The notes under the pieces were generated by a model. The model was not told where the DNA came from. It did not search any database and was given only the letters and a program-made list of their open reading frames with translations. Both the position numbers and the translations under genes were made by a program. This document shows positions 16,123 to 24,370 of a stretch of 64,000 nt of DNA, piece by piece (the stretch's first letter is position 1; each line of letters starts with the position of its first letter). This DNA is from a bacterium (GTDB lineage Bacteria > Spirochaetota > Leptospiria > Leptospirales > Leptonemataceae). The stretch is taken from assembly GCA_024742665.1 (NCBI GenBank), contig JANSYA010000001.1, forward strand, positions 1,257,001-1,321,000, written 5' to 3'.

Positions 16123-16893
16123 TTAGATCACAACGCCGCCGCTGATTTCCAGTACGACGCCCGTTACCAGATCGTTCTCGGCGATAAAGGCCGCGGTTTG
16201 GGCGATCTCTTTGGGTTCGCCCAGGCGCCGTACGGGGATGCGTTCTTTCCACATATCCAGGGCCTTCTGGTTCATATCCTTCATTACCATCTCGGTCGCA
16301 ATGAAGCCCGGCGCAATACCCGCCACGCGAATTTTATAGCGCGCGAGTTCGTGAGCCCAGAGTTTCGTCAGCGTCGCCACGCCGGCCTTTGCGGCGGAAT
16401 AATTCGACTGGCCCGGGTTTCCGTGCATTGCGACCGAGGCGATCGGAATAATTACGCCCCCGTGGCCCAGTTCCGCCATGTGCGCCGCGGCCTCGCGCCC
16501 CGTCAAAAATACGCCGGTTAAATTCACGTCGATCACCGACTGCCACTGCTCCAGGCTCATCTTGCCTTTGATTTTGCCGGTATCCCGGTCCGTGCGAATC
16601 AAGAGGCCGTCGCGTAAGATTCCGGCGTTTAGCACGGCGACGTCAATGCGTCCATATTCCGAGCGCACGCGAGTGAACAGTGCTTCTACGCTCTCTTCGT
16701 CGGCGACGTTGCAGCTGACTCCCATCGCCCGCAGGCCCTTTGCTTCCAGGTCCTTGCGGGTCGCTTCGACGCCGGCTTCGTTAATATCCGCAACCACGCA
16801 AATGGCGCCCCGGGCTCCCATATATTCAAGCATTGCCCGGCCGAGTCCGCCGGCGGAACCTGTAACAATAACGACTTTATCCTGAAGATCCAA
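16123..16893 (-). CDS. Short-chain dehydrogenase/reductase (FabG-like)
   Basis: NAD(P)-dependent oxidoreductase of the classical SDR family, possibly a 3-oxoacyl-ACP reductase. The nucleotide-binding motif [10 protein letters not shown] is at about residues 11-20, NAGIL near 89-93, the catalytic serine in [11 protein letters not shown] and the YSAAK pair (YxxxK) about 165-169, with the downstream PGFIATEM loop. 256 residues is normal. The start is TTG at 16893, in the first frame position that gives the family N-terminus ([10 protein letters not shown]). Cotranscribed with the outer-membrane protein downstream. Not next to other fatty-acid synthesis genes, so an acyl substrate is not certain. 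Confidence 0.88.
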   Translation of the reverse strand: MDLQDKVVIVTGSAGGLGRAMLEYMGARGAICVVADINEAGVEATRKDLEAKGLRAMGVSCNVADEESVEALFTRVRSEYGRIDVAVLNAGILRDGLLIRTDRDTGKIKGKMSLEQWQSVIDVNLTGVFLTGREAAAHMAELGHGGVIIPIASVAMHGNPGQSNYSAAKAGVATLTKLWAHELARYKIRVAGIAPGFIATEMVMKDMNQKALDMWKERIPVRRLGEPKEIAQTAAFIAENDLVTGVVLEISGGVVI

Positions 16894-17033
16894 TAGAGTC
16901 CTGCTTTTGCACTGCGCGTGAGTAGATTTCCCGGCGGGGCGGGCGCGAACTCTCGTATCCAGCGAGGCGGAAGCTCTGTCAAGAAAAGCGCGGTTCCCGA
17001 TAAACAGCCGTTGAGCCGGCGTGAATTTCGCCG

Positions 17034-17924
17034 ATGATTATCATACGAATCATGAATGCGATTTGCAAAAGCGCGATAGGTTTCGTGAGCGTCTGCGCTC
17101 TATGGTCGCTCCCGGCGCAAACTCCCACTACAGATTCACAGGAGACCGTTCCTGTGCAAACACAGGTGGAGCGAGCCGACCGGGCCATGCGCCGGCCGGA
17201 TGGCCTCTGGATCGGTCGCCTGTCGGTCGCCGGCGGAGCATCGGGCGATCGGCGTGCGTATCGTCTGCGTTTGTTACAAAAGGGTGAACAACGCCTGCTG
17301 GAATTTTCAAGCGCGCGCCGCGGTCTCGAAGCGCGCATTCTTTATCGGGACTCCGGCGCATCCATTTGGTTCTGGGATCAGCCGCGCCGTGAGCTGGCGC
17401 GCATTCGAGACGGAGAGCGCCTGGGCCCCGTACTCCAGAGCGGATTCTCTTTCGAAGATCTGTCTGCCCGCCCTCTGGAACCGATCTACCGGGGAGATCG
17501 GCGCGTCGAGCGCTATCGGCCGTCGGCCCCGAACGCCAATGCGCTCTCCGTCTCGGATGCGTCCGACGCGAGCGATCGGACGTTCCTGCGAATCACTCTG
17601 CGTCCGACCGGCGCATCGATTGCGAGCGCGTACGGTCGCGTCGTGCTGATTGTGGATCCGGCTCGCGGCTACCGGCCCCTGCGCCGGGATCTCTTTAATG
17701 CGGACCGGGTGCTCACTCGCAGTCTGCGTTATCATTACGACAGTCCGGTGCGCGTCCGTTCGGCGGGCGCGGGTGCAGGCCCGGCTCCGCTTGCGGCGGT
17801 GCCCACGCGTTTGGAAATGCTGGACCTGGTCAGTGGAGATAATTCCGTGATCGAATATCATGAGTTCGACGACGTGGGCGAACTGCCCGACGCTCGCTTT
17901 GAGCCCGAAAACCTGAATCGCTGA
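17034..17924 (+). CDS. Exported LolA-like (outer membrane lipoprotein-sorting related) protein
   Basis: Periplasmic protein probably with the LolA/LolB-like lipid-binding fold. The N-terminus is a weak signal peptide ([20 protein letters not shown]). The middle has the family pattern of lW.y.p..r...RI followed by [15 protein letters not shown], matching the GSDFTYEDL region of outer membrane lipoprotein-sorting proteins (PF17131-like). The last third ([21 protein letters not shown]) also fits. Either the ATG at 17034 or the one at 17052 could be used. Two bases before the next gene, so cotranscribed with the N-acetylglutamate synthase; the relation is not obvious. Confidence 0.62.
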   Translation: MIIIRIMNAICKSAIGFVSVCALWSLPAQTPTTDSQETVPVQTQVERADRAMRRPDGLWIGRLSVAGGASGDRRAYRLRLLQKGEQRLLEFSSARRGLEARILYRDSGASIWFWDQPRRELARIRDGERLGPVLQSGFSFEDLSARPLEPIYRGDRRVERYRPSAPNANALSVSDASDASDRTFLRITLRPTGASIASAYGRVVLIVDPARGYRPLRRDLFNADRVLTRSLRYHYDSPVRVRSAGAGAGPAPLAAVPTRLEMLDLVSGDNSVIEYHEFDDVGELPDARFEPENLNR

Positions 17925-17926
17925 TC

Positions 17927-19123
17927 ATGCTGATTTCCGAAACGATCCGCCTCTTCCTCGATAGCATCGGGCGCAGTGAAGAGTATGAATACTATCTGAA
18001 AAAGTTTCGTTCGGATCGCAGTTCGTGTTTCGCCGTTCTGTGTCCCGACGAAGACGCCTGCCAGCGCGGCGGCGAAAACCTGGGCGTTGCCCTGCAGTAC
18101 CTACAGCGATTGGACCTGGTGCCGGCGGTGCTGCTGACCGGTCCGCGAGCCGAGGAGATGCGCCGCGCCTTAACTCACAACGGTCTGGCCATCACGACCT
18201 TTCGTCCGAAACAGGGCCGCCCGCCCGCGGGCTTCGGCGCTGCCGATTCAGGGGGCGGCGCGGATTCCAATCGGGCGGCCAAACCCGGAGACGAAGTCGA
18301 ATTGGTCGTCGCGCTGGGAGCGGCCGTGCAGCAGGCGCGCTCCCAAAAGAAAAGTCTGGCGATCGTATGGGAACAGGAATCGCTGCTGGACGCGCTGCAG
18401 TTCTTGAGCCGTCAGCTGTCTTCGCGGGTTTATCTGATTCGCATGGCCGGCGCGCTGCGCGGCGTGGATTCGGAGGAGCTGCTCTACTATCACTATCGCA
18501 ACGACAGCAGTCGCTCGGGAATCCTGCCGGCGGACGAAGCCGTCGCCGAGCTGGCTACCGCCGTCGGTCAGTCTGTCGAGAAACTCCATCTGTCGGTGAC
18601 AGCGCCGTACAATTTGATCAAAGAGATTTTCACGGTCAAAGGCGCGGGCACCATGGTGCGGGCCGGTAGCAATATTCAGCGCCACAGGGGCCCGGCCGGC
18701 ATCGCCGCGATCGATCGCGAACGTCTGTTCGCGCTGCTGGGGCAGAGCTTTCAAAAGCAGCTGGTGGATGAGAGCTTTCTCGAACGTGCTTCCGACATCT
18801 ATCTCGAAGAAAACTACCAGGGCGCGATCATTCTCGAATCCCGGCCGATGGGTTCCTATCTTTCGAAGTTCGCTGTCGATAAACAGGCCCGCGGGCTGGG
18901 AATCGCCCAGGAACTGTGGGAGCTGGCGATTCACGAACATTCGGCCCTGTTCTGGCGGTCGCGTCACAACAACTCGATCAATCGCTGGTACGCCAGCCTG
19001 GCCGACGGCACCCACTTCGCGCCGCCGCACTGGAATATTTTCTGGCGCGGCGTAGCGCTGGCCGATATCCCCCGCATCATTGAGTTTTGCACGCAACGTC
19101 CGGAAGACTTCGTTTCGGTATAG
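17927..19123 (+). CDS. N-acetylglutamate synthase, NAT-domain (vertebrate-like) type
   Basis: Predicted to acetylate glutamate with acetyl-CoA, the first step of arginine synthesis. The C-terminal part (about residues 290-385) has the NAT-domain signatures AIILESRPMGSYLSKFAVD, RGLGIAQELWE, LFWRSRHNNSINRWY and WNIFWRGV. The N-terminal part (about 30-220) corresponds in position to the amino-acid kinase domain but shows no clear glycine-rich ATP loop, so it may have only a regulatory or structural role. Start is ATG at 17927, two bases after the preceding stop. No other arginine gene is in the window. Confidence 0.8.
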   Translation: MLISETIRLFLDSIGRSEEYEYYLKKFRSDRSSCFAVLCPDEDACQRGGENLGVALQYLQRLDLVPAVLLTGPRAEEMRRALTHNGLAITTFRPKQGRPPAGFGAADSGGGADSNRAAKPGDEVELVVALGAAVQQARSQKKSLAIVWEQESLLDALQFLSRQLSSRVYLIRMAGALRGVDSEELLYYHYRNDSSRSGILPADEAVAELATAVGQSVEKLHLSVTAPYNLIKEIFTVKGAGTMVRAGSNIQRHRGPAGIAAIDRERLFALLGQSFQKQLVDESFLERASDIYLEENYQGAIILESRPMGSYLSKFAVDKQARGLGIAQELWELAIHEHSALFWRSRHNNSINRWYASLADGTHFAPPHWNIFWRGVALADIPRIIEFCTQRPEDFVSV

Positions 19124-19246
19124 TGTCCCGGGGACTGCGCCCCACTGCAAGGCCCGGGTGCTGCATTCCCGTCGAAACTACTGCGGCCTTTTTGCTTTCC
19201 AGTGCCGCCCCTCGAAATTCTGTGACCATAGCCACGGGTCGGCCTT

Positions 19247-21001
19247 ATGTTCCCCAGAATTTCGTTTTCTTCTATTATAGTGTTGGGTCTCGCACTGCTG
19301 GCGATCTTCCCGATCGCGTCGGATTTCCAGCCTGGTTCCCAATCGACGGGGGGCGCTGAATTTGCCCTGGCGGCCGAGACCGCGCCCCCCGCAAAGATCG
19401 AGGATTTTCGGCGTATCGCGCAGGAGCTGGAAGCCCTGACGCCCGAGCTGATGCGCAAGCATGGGGTCGTTGGAGCCCAGATCCATCTTTTCGGCGATCC
19501 CCGGGGCGGCCGCGATCGCAGCGTGGTCTTCGGTCACGCCGACGCGGATCGCACGCGAGCCGTTCAATCTGAGACGCTCTTCCAGGCGGCCGATCTGGTG
19601 CGACCCCTGACGGCCTATTTGCTTCTGACGCAGGTGCAGTCTGAAGCGCGATCAGCCGGCCTGGATTTCGAGGCGGCCGCTCGTGCGCCGCTAAAGGCCC
19701 TGGCTGATTTTCCGGTCCAGAACGCCGACGAGTTCGCCGACTCCGCCCGGCCGGCGGGACAGGGCCTGGCGCCTTTTTCCGCCTATGAACTATTGACCAT
19801 GAGCTCGGGCCTGCCGCCTTCGCGCGACGGCCTGATTCGCGGCGAGCTGGAGCGCCCGGACCCCGACGGATATCTGCGGGAGCGGCTGACGCTGACCCAC
19901 GCGCCGGGAGATCTGTTTGCCGTGGCGCCGGAAGGCTACGCCTACGCGGGCAAGTACTTAGAAGCAAGGGCGGGCGTCGCATTCGATACGCAGCTGCGTT
20001 CGGTGCTGAGCGCGCGCTTCGGAGTTCGCGCCGCCTGCGTCGATCGCGACCAGTGCCCCGCCGCCGTGCAATCGCTGATCGCCGACGGTACGGTGCATTC
20101 CGGTTCGTATGTTTTCGCCCTGGACCCGCCCCACGTTCTCTACCCTGCGGCCGATTCGCTCTGGATCTCCGCGGCGGACTACGGACGCTTTCTGCGCCGG
20201 GCTCTGCAGCTGGCGAACAGCGATCCGGTCGCGGCCGCTCTGTTTGAGCCGGTGCGTCGCAGCGACGCCGGGCTCGGAGGACGTGCGATGGGATTCCAGG
20301 CCCTGCGCTCTTCCGAAAATATCTCTGCGGAAACCAGCGCCGTTGCGGCGCAGCCCTCGACCGCGATTTATACCGGCGAAGGCCGCCAGCCTGGATATTC
20401 TTCGTACGCTTTCGTGACGCCGGAAGGTCGTGGGGCGGTGCTCTTCTGTAATTCCAACGAACGCTTTTTTATTCGCGAAATGGTCTCGTATCTGTATGAT
20501 CGCTTCGCACTGCTCGAAACATCGCCTCCCGCCCCGAGCGCGGCGGCTCTGGAACAGGCCCAGGAGCTGGAAGGTTCGTACCGGGCGCGGGCGACCGTGC
20601 CGGCTCGCGAAAGCCTGTTTTCATTTTTGACCGACGTGCGGATTCGCTCCGGCGCCCGTCAGATCGACTTCGGCGGCGTATTTCAAAAAGAAGCCGGCGT
20701 GCAGCTGTATCCGATCGCTCCGGATCTGTATTTGGCCCGCGGTCCGGTGGCAATGGACGGCTGGCGCGTGAAAGTGCGTCGCGACGCCGACGGGGACGTC
20801 GTCGGTCTGGATTCGGATCTGGTGCGCTACGATCGAGTGCATCCTCTAATCTCGGCCTGGGCGATCTTAATGTATCTCGGAATGCTGACTTCGCTTCCGG
20901 TGCTATTCTTTATGTTATTTATTATTCGTCGTAAATCCGCGGCCCTGACTCAGGACTCGGACGCGAATCAACAGGCCAGTTCAGGAAGTGAGCCCGCATG
21001 A
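19247..21001 (+). CDS. Exported serine beta-lactamase-fold protein with altered catalytic motifs
   Basis: Belongs by overall layout to the class C beta-lactamase / DD-peptidase-like family. A signal sequence (residues 7-24) is followed by the domain and a C-terminal membrane helix (about 545-572, AWAILMYLGMLTSLPVLF). The family's SxxK reads ADLVRP (Asp116, Arg119), YxN reads YAG near 233-235, and HxG is replaced in EGRQPGYSSYAF, although nearby landmarks are kept. Hydrolysis by the usual mechanism is therefore unlikely. Its ATGA overlap with ndh shows coexpression. A membrane-held ligand-binding or scaffold role is only a guess. Confidence 0.75.
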   Translation: MFPRISFSSIIVLGLALLAIFPIASDFQPGSQSTGGAEFALAAETAPPAKIEDFRRIAQELEALTPELMRKHGVVGAQIHLFGDPRGGRDRSVVFGHADADRTRAVQSETLFQAADLVRPLTAYLLLTQVQSEARSAGLDFEAAARAPLKALADFPVQNADEFADSARPAGQGLAPFSAYELLTMSSGLPPSRDGLIRGELERPDPDGYLRERLTLTHAPGDLFAVAPEGYAYAGKYLEARAGVAFDTQLRSVLSARFGVRAACVDRDQCPAAVQSLIADGTVHSGSYVFALDPPHVLYPAADSLWISAADYGRFLRRALQLANSDPVAAALFEPVRRSDAGLGGRAMGFQALRSSENISAETSAVAAQPSTAIYTGEGRQPGYSSYAFVTPEGRGAVLFCNSNERFFIREMVSYLYDRFALLETSPPAPSAAALEQAQELEGSYRARATVPARESLFSFLTDVRIRSGARQIDFGGVFQKEAGVQLYPIAPDLYLARGPVAMDGWRVKVRRDADGDVVGLDSDLVRYDRVHPLISAWAILMYLGMLTSLPVLFFMLFIIRRKSAALTQDSDANQQASSGSEPA

Positions 21002-22467
21002 AAAACGAAATGAAAACCGTCGAATCCAGCGGACCGAAGCACGTGGTAATCGTCGGCGGCGGCGGTTTCGCGGGCATTAACGCGGCGCGCACCCTGGGCA
21101 ATCAAAAGGGCGTACGCGTGACGATCGTCGATCAGCGCAATCACCATCTGTTTCAGCCCCTGCTATACCAGGTGGCCCTGGCCGCTCTGAGTCCGGCGGA
21201 TATCGCCAGCCCTATTCGCACGGTGCTCTCGGATACGAAGAACGTCGAAGTCTTCATGGGCAACGTCGAAAACGTGGATCTGAAAAAGCGCGAAGTGCAG
21301 TTCGGCGGCGACGGGCATTTGAACTACGATTATCTGGTGATGGCCTGCGGCGCGAGTCACAGCTATTTCGGTCGCGACGACTGGGAGAGCTTCGCCCCCG
21401 GACTCAAATCCGTAGAAGAGGCCACCGAAATTCGCCGCCGCGTGCTGATGGCCTTCGAGCTGGCGGAACGCGAACCCGATCCGGAGCTGCGCAAGCAGTA
21501 CCTGACCTTCGTCATTATCGGCGGCGGTCCGACGGGAGTCGAACTCGCGGGCGCCATCGGCGAAATTACTCGGTATACGCTCACCCGCGATTTTCGAAAT
21601 ATCGATCCGCGCCTGACGCGCATTATCTTAATCGAAGCCGGTCCACGGATTCTGGCCGGGTTTCATGAAGACCTCTCGGCGAAGGCCGCGCGCGGGCTGG
21701 AAAAGCTCGGCGTTACGATCTGGAGCAATACCCGCGTGACCGACGTGCGTCCCGACGGCGTGATGTGCGGCAGCGAACGCGTTCAGGAAAGCATTCAAGC
21801 GCGCACGGTGCTCTGGGCGGCCGGGGTGCGGCCTTCGGCGCTGAACGCGAAGCTGGAACAAAGCGCGGGCCTGGAACTGGGGCCGGGCGGTCGGATCAAA
21901 ATCGATCCGGATCTTTCGGTGCCGGGCTTTCCCGAGGTTTTCGTTCTGGGCGACCAGGCGAATTTCACCCACTACGGCATCCCGACTCTGCCGGGTCTTG
22001 CTCCCGTAGCCATTCAGATGGGCCGCCACGCGGCGAAGAATATTCTCCGCGACATTCGCAATAAACAGCGCGCCGAGTTTCACTACGCGGACAAAGGCAG
22101 TATGGCCACGATCGGTCGCGCGGACGCCGTCGTGCAGACGAAATTATTGCACTTCGGCGGACTGACCGCCTGGCTCGCCTGGCTTTTCGTGCACATTTTT
22201 TATCTGATCGGATTCAAAAACCGTCTGCTGGTTTTTATTCAGTGGTTCTGGTCGTACATGACCCTGGGCCGCGGCGCGCGATTGATCACCAGTCGGAACT
22301 GGAAGCCGGAGCGGCGAGTCGATATGGCTTCGCGCTACGAGCAGGCCTTTCACCGCGCGATGGCGACTCGCAAAAAAGCCGTCGCGAGCAAAAAGAAACA
22401 AAAGGCCGCGGCCGCCAAAAAGAAAAAGAAAGCGGCCGCAAAAGGCCGGAGCGCGACGCGCAAATAA
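20998..22467 (+). CDS. ndh: Type II NADH dehydrogenase
   Basis: Non-proton-pumping NADH:quinone oxidoreductase at the cytoplasmic face of the membrane. An FAD-binding motif (VVIVGGGGFAGINAA, residues 16-30) and a second, NADH-binding motif (FVIIGGGPTGVELAGAIGE, about 172-190) are present, followed by the FAD block VLGDQANF and the quinone-region sequence ALAPVAIQMGRHAA-like (LAPVAIQMGRHAA). A hydrophobic helix pair (AWLAWLFVHIFYLIGFKNRLL) precedes an unusual lysine/alanine-rich tail of about 30 residues. Start overlaps the previous gene by four bases. 489 residues is longer than the usual 430 because of that tail. Confidence 0.93.
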   Translation: MKNEMKTVESSGPKHVVIVGGGGFAGINAARTLGNQKGVRVTIVDQRNHHLFQPLLYQVALAALSPADIASPIRTVLSDTKNVEVFMGNVENVDLKKREVQFGGDGHLNYDYLVMACGASHSYFGRDDWESFAPGLKSVEEATEIRRRVLMAFELAEREPDPELRKQYLTFVIIGGGPTGVELAGAIGEITRYTLTRDFRNIDPRLTRIILIEAGPRILAGFHEDLSAKAARGLEKLGVTIWSNTRVTDVRPDGVMCGSERVQESIQARTVLWAAGVRPSALNAKLEQSAGLELGPGGRIKIDPDLSVPGFPEVFVLGDQANFTHYGIPTLPGLAPVAIQMGRHAAKNILRDIRNKQRAEFHYADKGSMATIGRADAVVQTKLLHFGGLTAWLAWLFVHIFYLIGFKNRLLVFIQWFWSYMTLGRGARLITSRNWKPERRVDMASRYEQAFHRAMATRKKAVASKKKQKAAAAKKKKKAAAKGRSATRK

Positions 22468-22533
22468 TCTAAAGGCGGCTCGCGTCGTCAAAACGAACTA
22501 ACTCTCGTTTTTCGAGACCTAAACGGACATACA

Positions 22534-24369
22534 ATGGAAATTCGCAACGTATCAATTATCGCGCACGTCGATCATGGCAAGACCACGCTCGTCGACGGCC
22601 TGCTCGATCTCACCGGATCTCTGGCCGACAAAGAACGCCAGGACCGGGTCATGGACAGCATGGATCTGGAGCGGGAGCGGGGCATTACCATTCGCTCGAA
22701 AAACGCCGCCGTAGAATATAAAGGCACGAAGATCAACATCATCGACACTCCCGGTCACGCCGACTTCGGCGGGGAAGTCGAGCGCGTGCTTTCAATGGCG
22801 GATTGTTCGCTCCTGCTGGTCGACGCCTTCGACGGTCCCATGCCCCAGACGCGTTTCGTTTTACAAAAAAGTCTGAGCCTGGGCCACCGCCCGATCCTCG
22901 TGATCAACAAAGTCGACCGCGACGGTGCCGACGCCGATGCGGTCCTCGATAAAGTTTTCGATCTCTTCGACGAGCTGGGCGCGACTTCCGAGCAGCACGA
23001 CTTTCCGGTCGTATACTGTTCGGCCAAAAACGGCTACGCGTCTATGGAGCTGGCCCGGGCCGGTAACGAAGACAAAGATTTTATTCCGCTGCTGGATTTG
23101 ATTCTCAGCCACGTTCCCCCGGTGCCCGGCGATCCGGCCGACCCGCTGCAGTTTCAAATCATGAACCTGGACTACGACGGCTATGTCGGCAGCCTGGGAA
23201 TCGGACGCGTGTTTCGCGGTTCGATTCAGAATGGAGCGAATCTGAGCGTGGTTCGTTCGGACGGCGCTACCGAAAATTTTCGCGTTTCTAAATTGTACGG
23301 TTACGAGGGCATTCGCCGCGTCGAGATCGAATCGGCGGTCGTGGGCGACATCATCGCCGTTGCGGGTCTCGACGATATGAACATCGGCGAAACGATCTGC
23401 CCGCCGGATAAAATCGAAGCCCGTCCGCCGATCACCGTGGACGAACCCACCGTTTCGATGTTCTTTCTGGTCAATGATTCTCCCTTCGCCGGCCGCGAAG
23501 GCGACTATGTTACAACCCGCCAACTGCGGGAGCGTCTCTTTAAAGAGAAGATGACCAACGTGGCGCTGCGGGTCTTCGATGATCCCAACCGTCCCGATCG
23601 CTTCCAGGTCCAGGGCCGGGGCGATCTGCATCTTGCGATTCTGGTTGAGACCATGCGTCGGGAAGGCTATGAACTCCAGGTTTCGCGTCCTGAAGTTATC
23701 TTACGCAAGACGGACGACGGCAAAACTCTCGAACCCATGGAAGAGGTCGTCATCGACGTGGCCGAAGAATTTTCGGGCACGGTCATCAACGAACTCAATC
23801 GTCGCAAAGGCGACATGCGCAGCATGGAAACTTCGCCCCACGGCACGACCCGCGTGGAATACGTCGTGCCGACCCGCGGTCTGATTGGCTTTCGTAGCTA
23901 CTTACTGACCGAGAGTCGCGGCACTGCGGCCCTCACTTCGCGTTTTCTCGATTATGCCCCGTACGCCGGCGAGATCCCCGGTCGCAAATCCGGGGCGCTG
24001 GTTTCGACGGAGCAGGGCGATTCTGTTCCTTTCGCGCTGTGGGGCATTCAGGAGCGCGGCGCGCTCTTTATTGGATCGGGCGTTTCCGTTTACGGCGGCA
24101 TGGTGATCGGCGAGTGTTCGCGCGAAAACGACATGGACGTGAACCCCTGCAAAGAGAAGAAGCTTTCGAATGTTCGCGCCTCCGGTTCCGATGAAGCCGT
24201 GCGACTGACGCCGCCGCGTTTGATGAACCTGGATCGCTCGATCGAATTCATCGACGAAGACGAGCTGGTCGAAGTGACGCCGAAGAATATTCGCATTCGC
24301 AAGCGTTATCTGGATCCGGTCGATCGCCGTCGCTACGCGAAAAACAAACTCGCCGCCGCCAACTCCTGA
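22534..24369 (+). CDS. typA: Translational GTPase TypA/BipA
   Basis: Ribosome-associated GTPase that helps large-subunit assembly, particularly under stress or cold. G1 AHVDHGKTT (residues 9-17), G2 region RERGITI, G3 DTPGHADFGGEV and G4 NKVD are intact, followed by EF-G-like domains and the TypA-specific C-terminal domain (TESRGTAALTSRFL and the closing KNIRIRKRYLDPVDRRR). Length of 611 residues is normal. Start ATG at 22534. Followed one base later by the GTG of pabB-pabC. Confidence 0.97.
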   Translation: MEIRNVSIIAHVDHGKTTLVDGLLDLTGSLADKERQDRVMDSMDLERERGITIRSKNAAVEYKGTKINIIDTPGHADFGGEVERVLSMADCSLLLVDAFDGPMPQTRFVLQKSLSLGHRPILVINKVDRDGADADAVLDKVFDLFDELGATSEQHDFPVVYCSAKNGYASMELARAGNEDKDFIPLLDLILSHVPPVPGDPADPLQFQIMNLDYDGYVGSLGIGRVFRGSIQNGANLSVVRSDGATENFRVSKLYGYEGIRRVEIESAVVGDIIAVAGLDDMNIGETICPPDKIEARPPITVDEPTVSMFFLVNDSPFAGREGDYVTTRQLRERLFKEKMTNVALRVFDDPNRPDRFQVQGRGDLHLAILVETMRREGYELQVSRPEVILRKTDDGKTLEPMEEVVIDVAEEFSGTVINELNRRKGDMRSMETSPHGTTRVEYVVPTRGLIGFRSYLLTESRGTAALTSRFLDYAPYAGEIPGRKSGALVSTEQGDSVPFALWGIQERGALFIGSGVSVYGGMVIGECSRENDMDVNPCKEKKLSNVRASGSDEAVRLTPPRLMNLDRSIEFIDEDELVEVTPKNIRIRKRYLDPVDRRRYAKNKLAAANS

Positions 24370-24370
24370 G

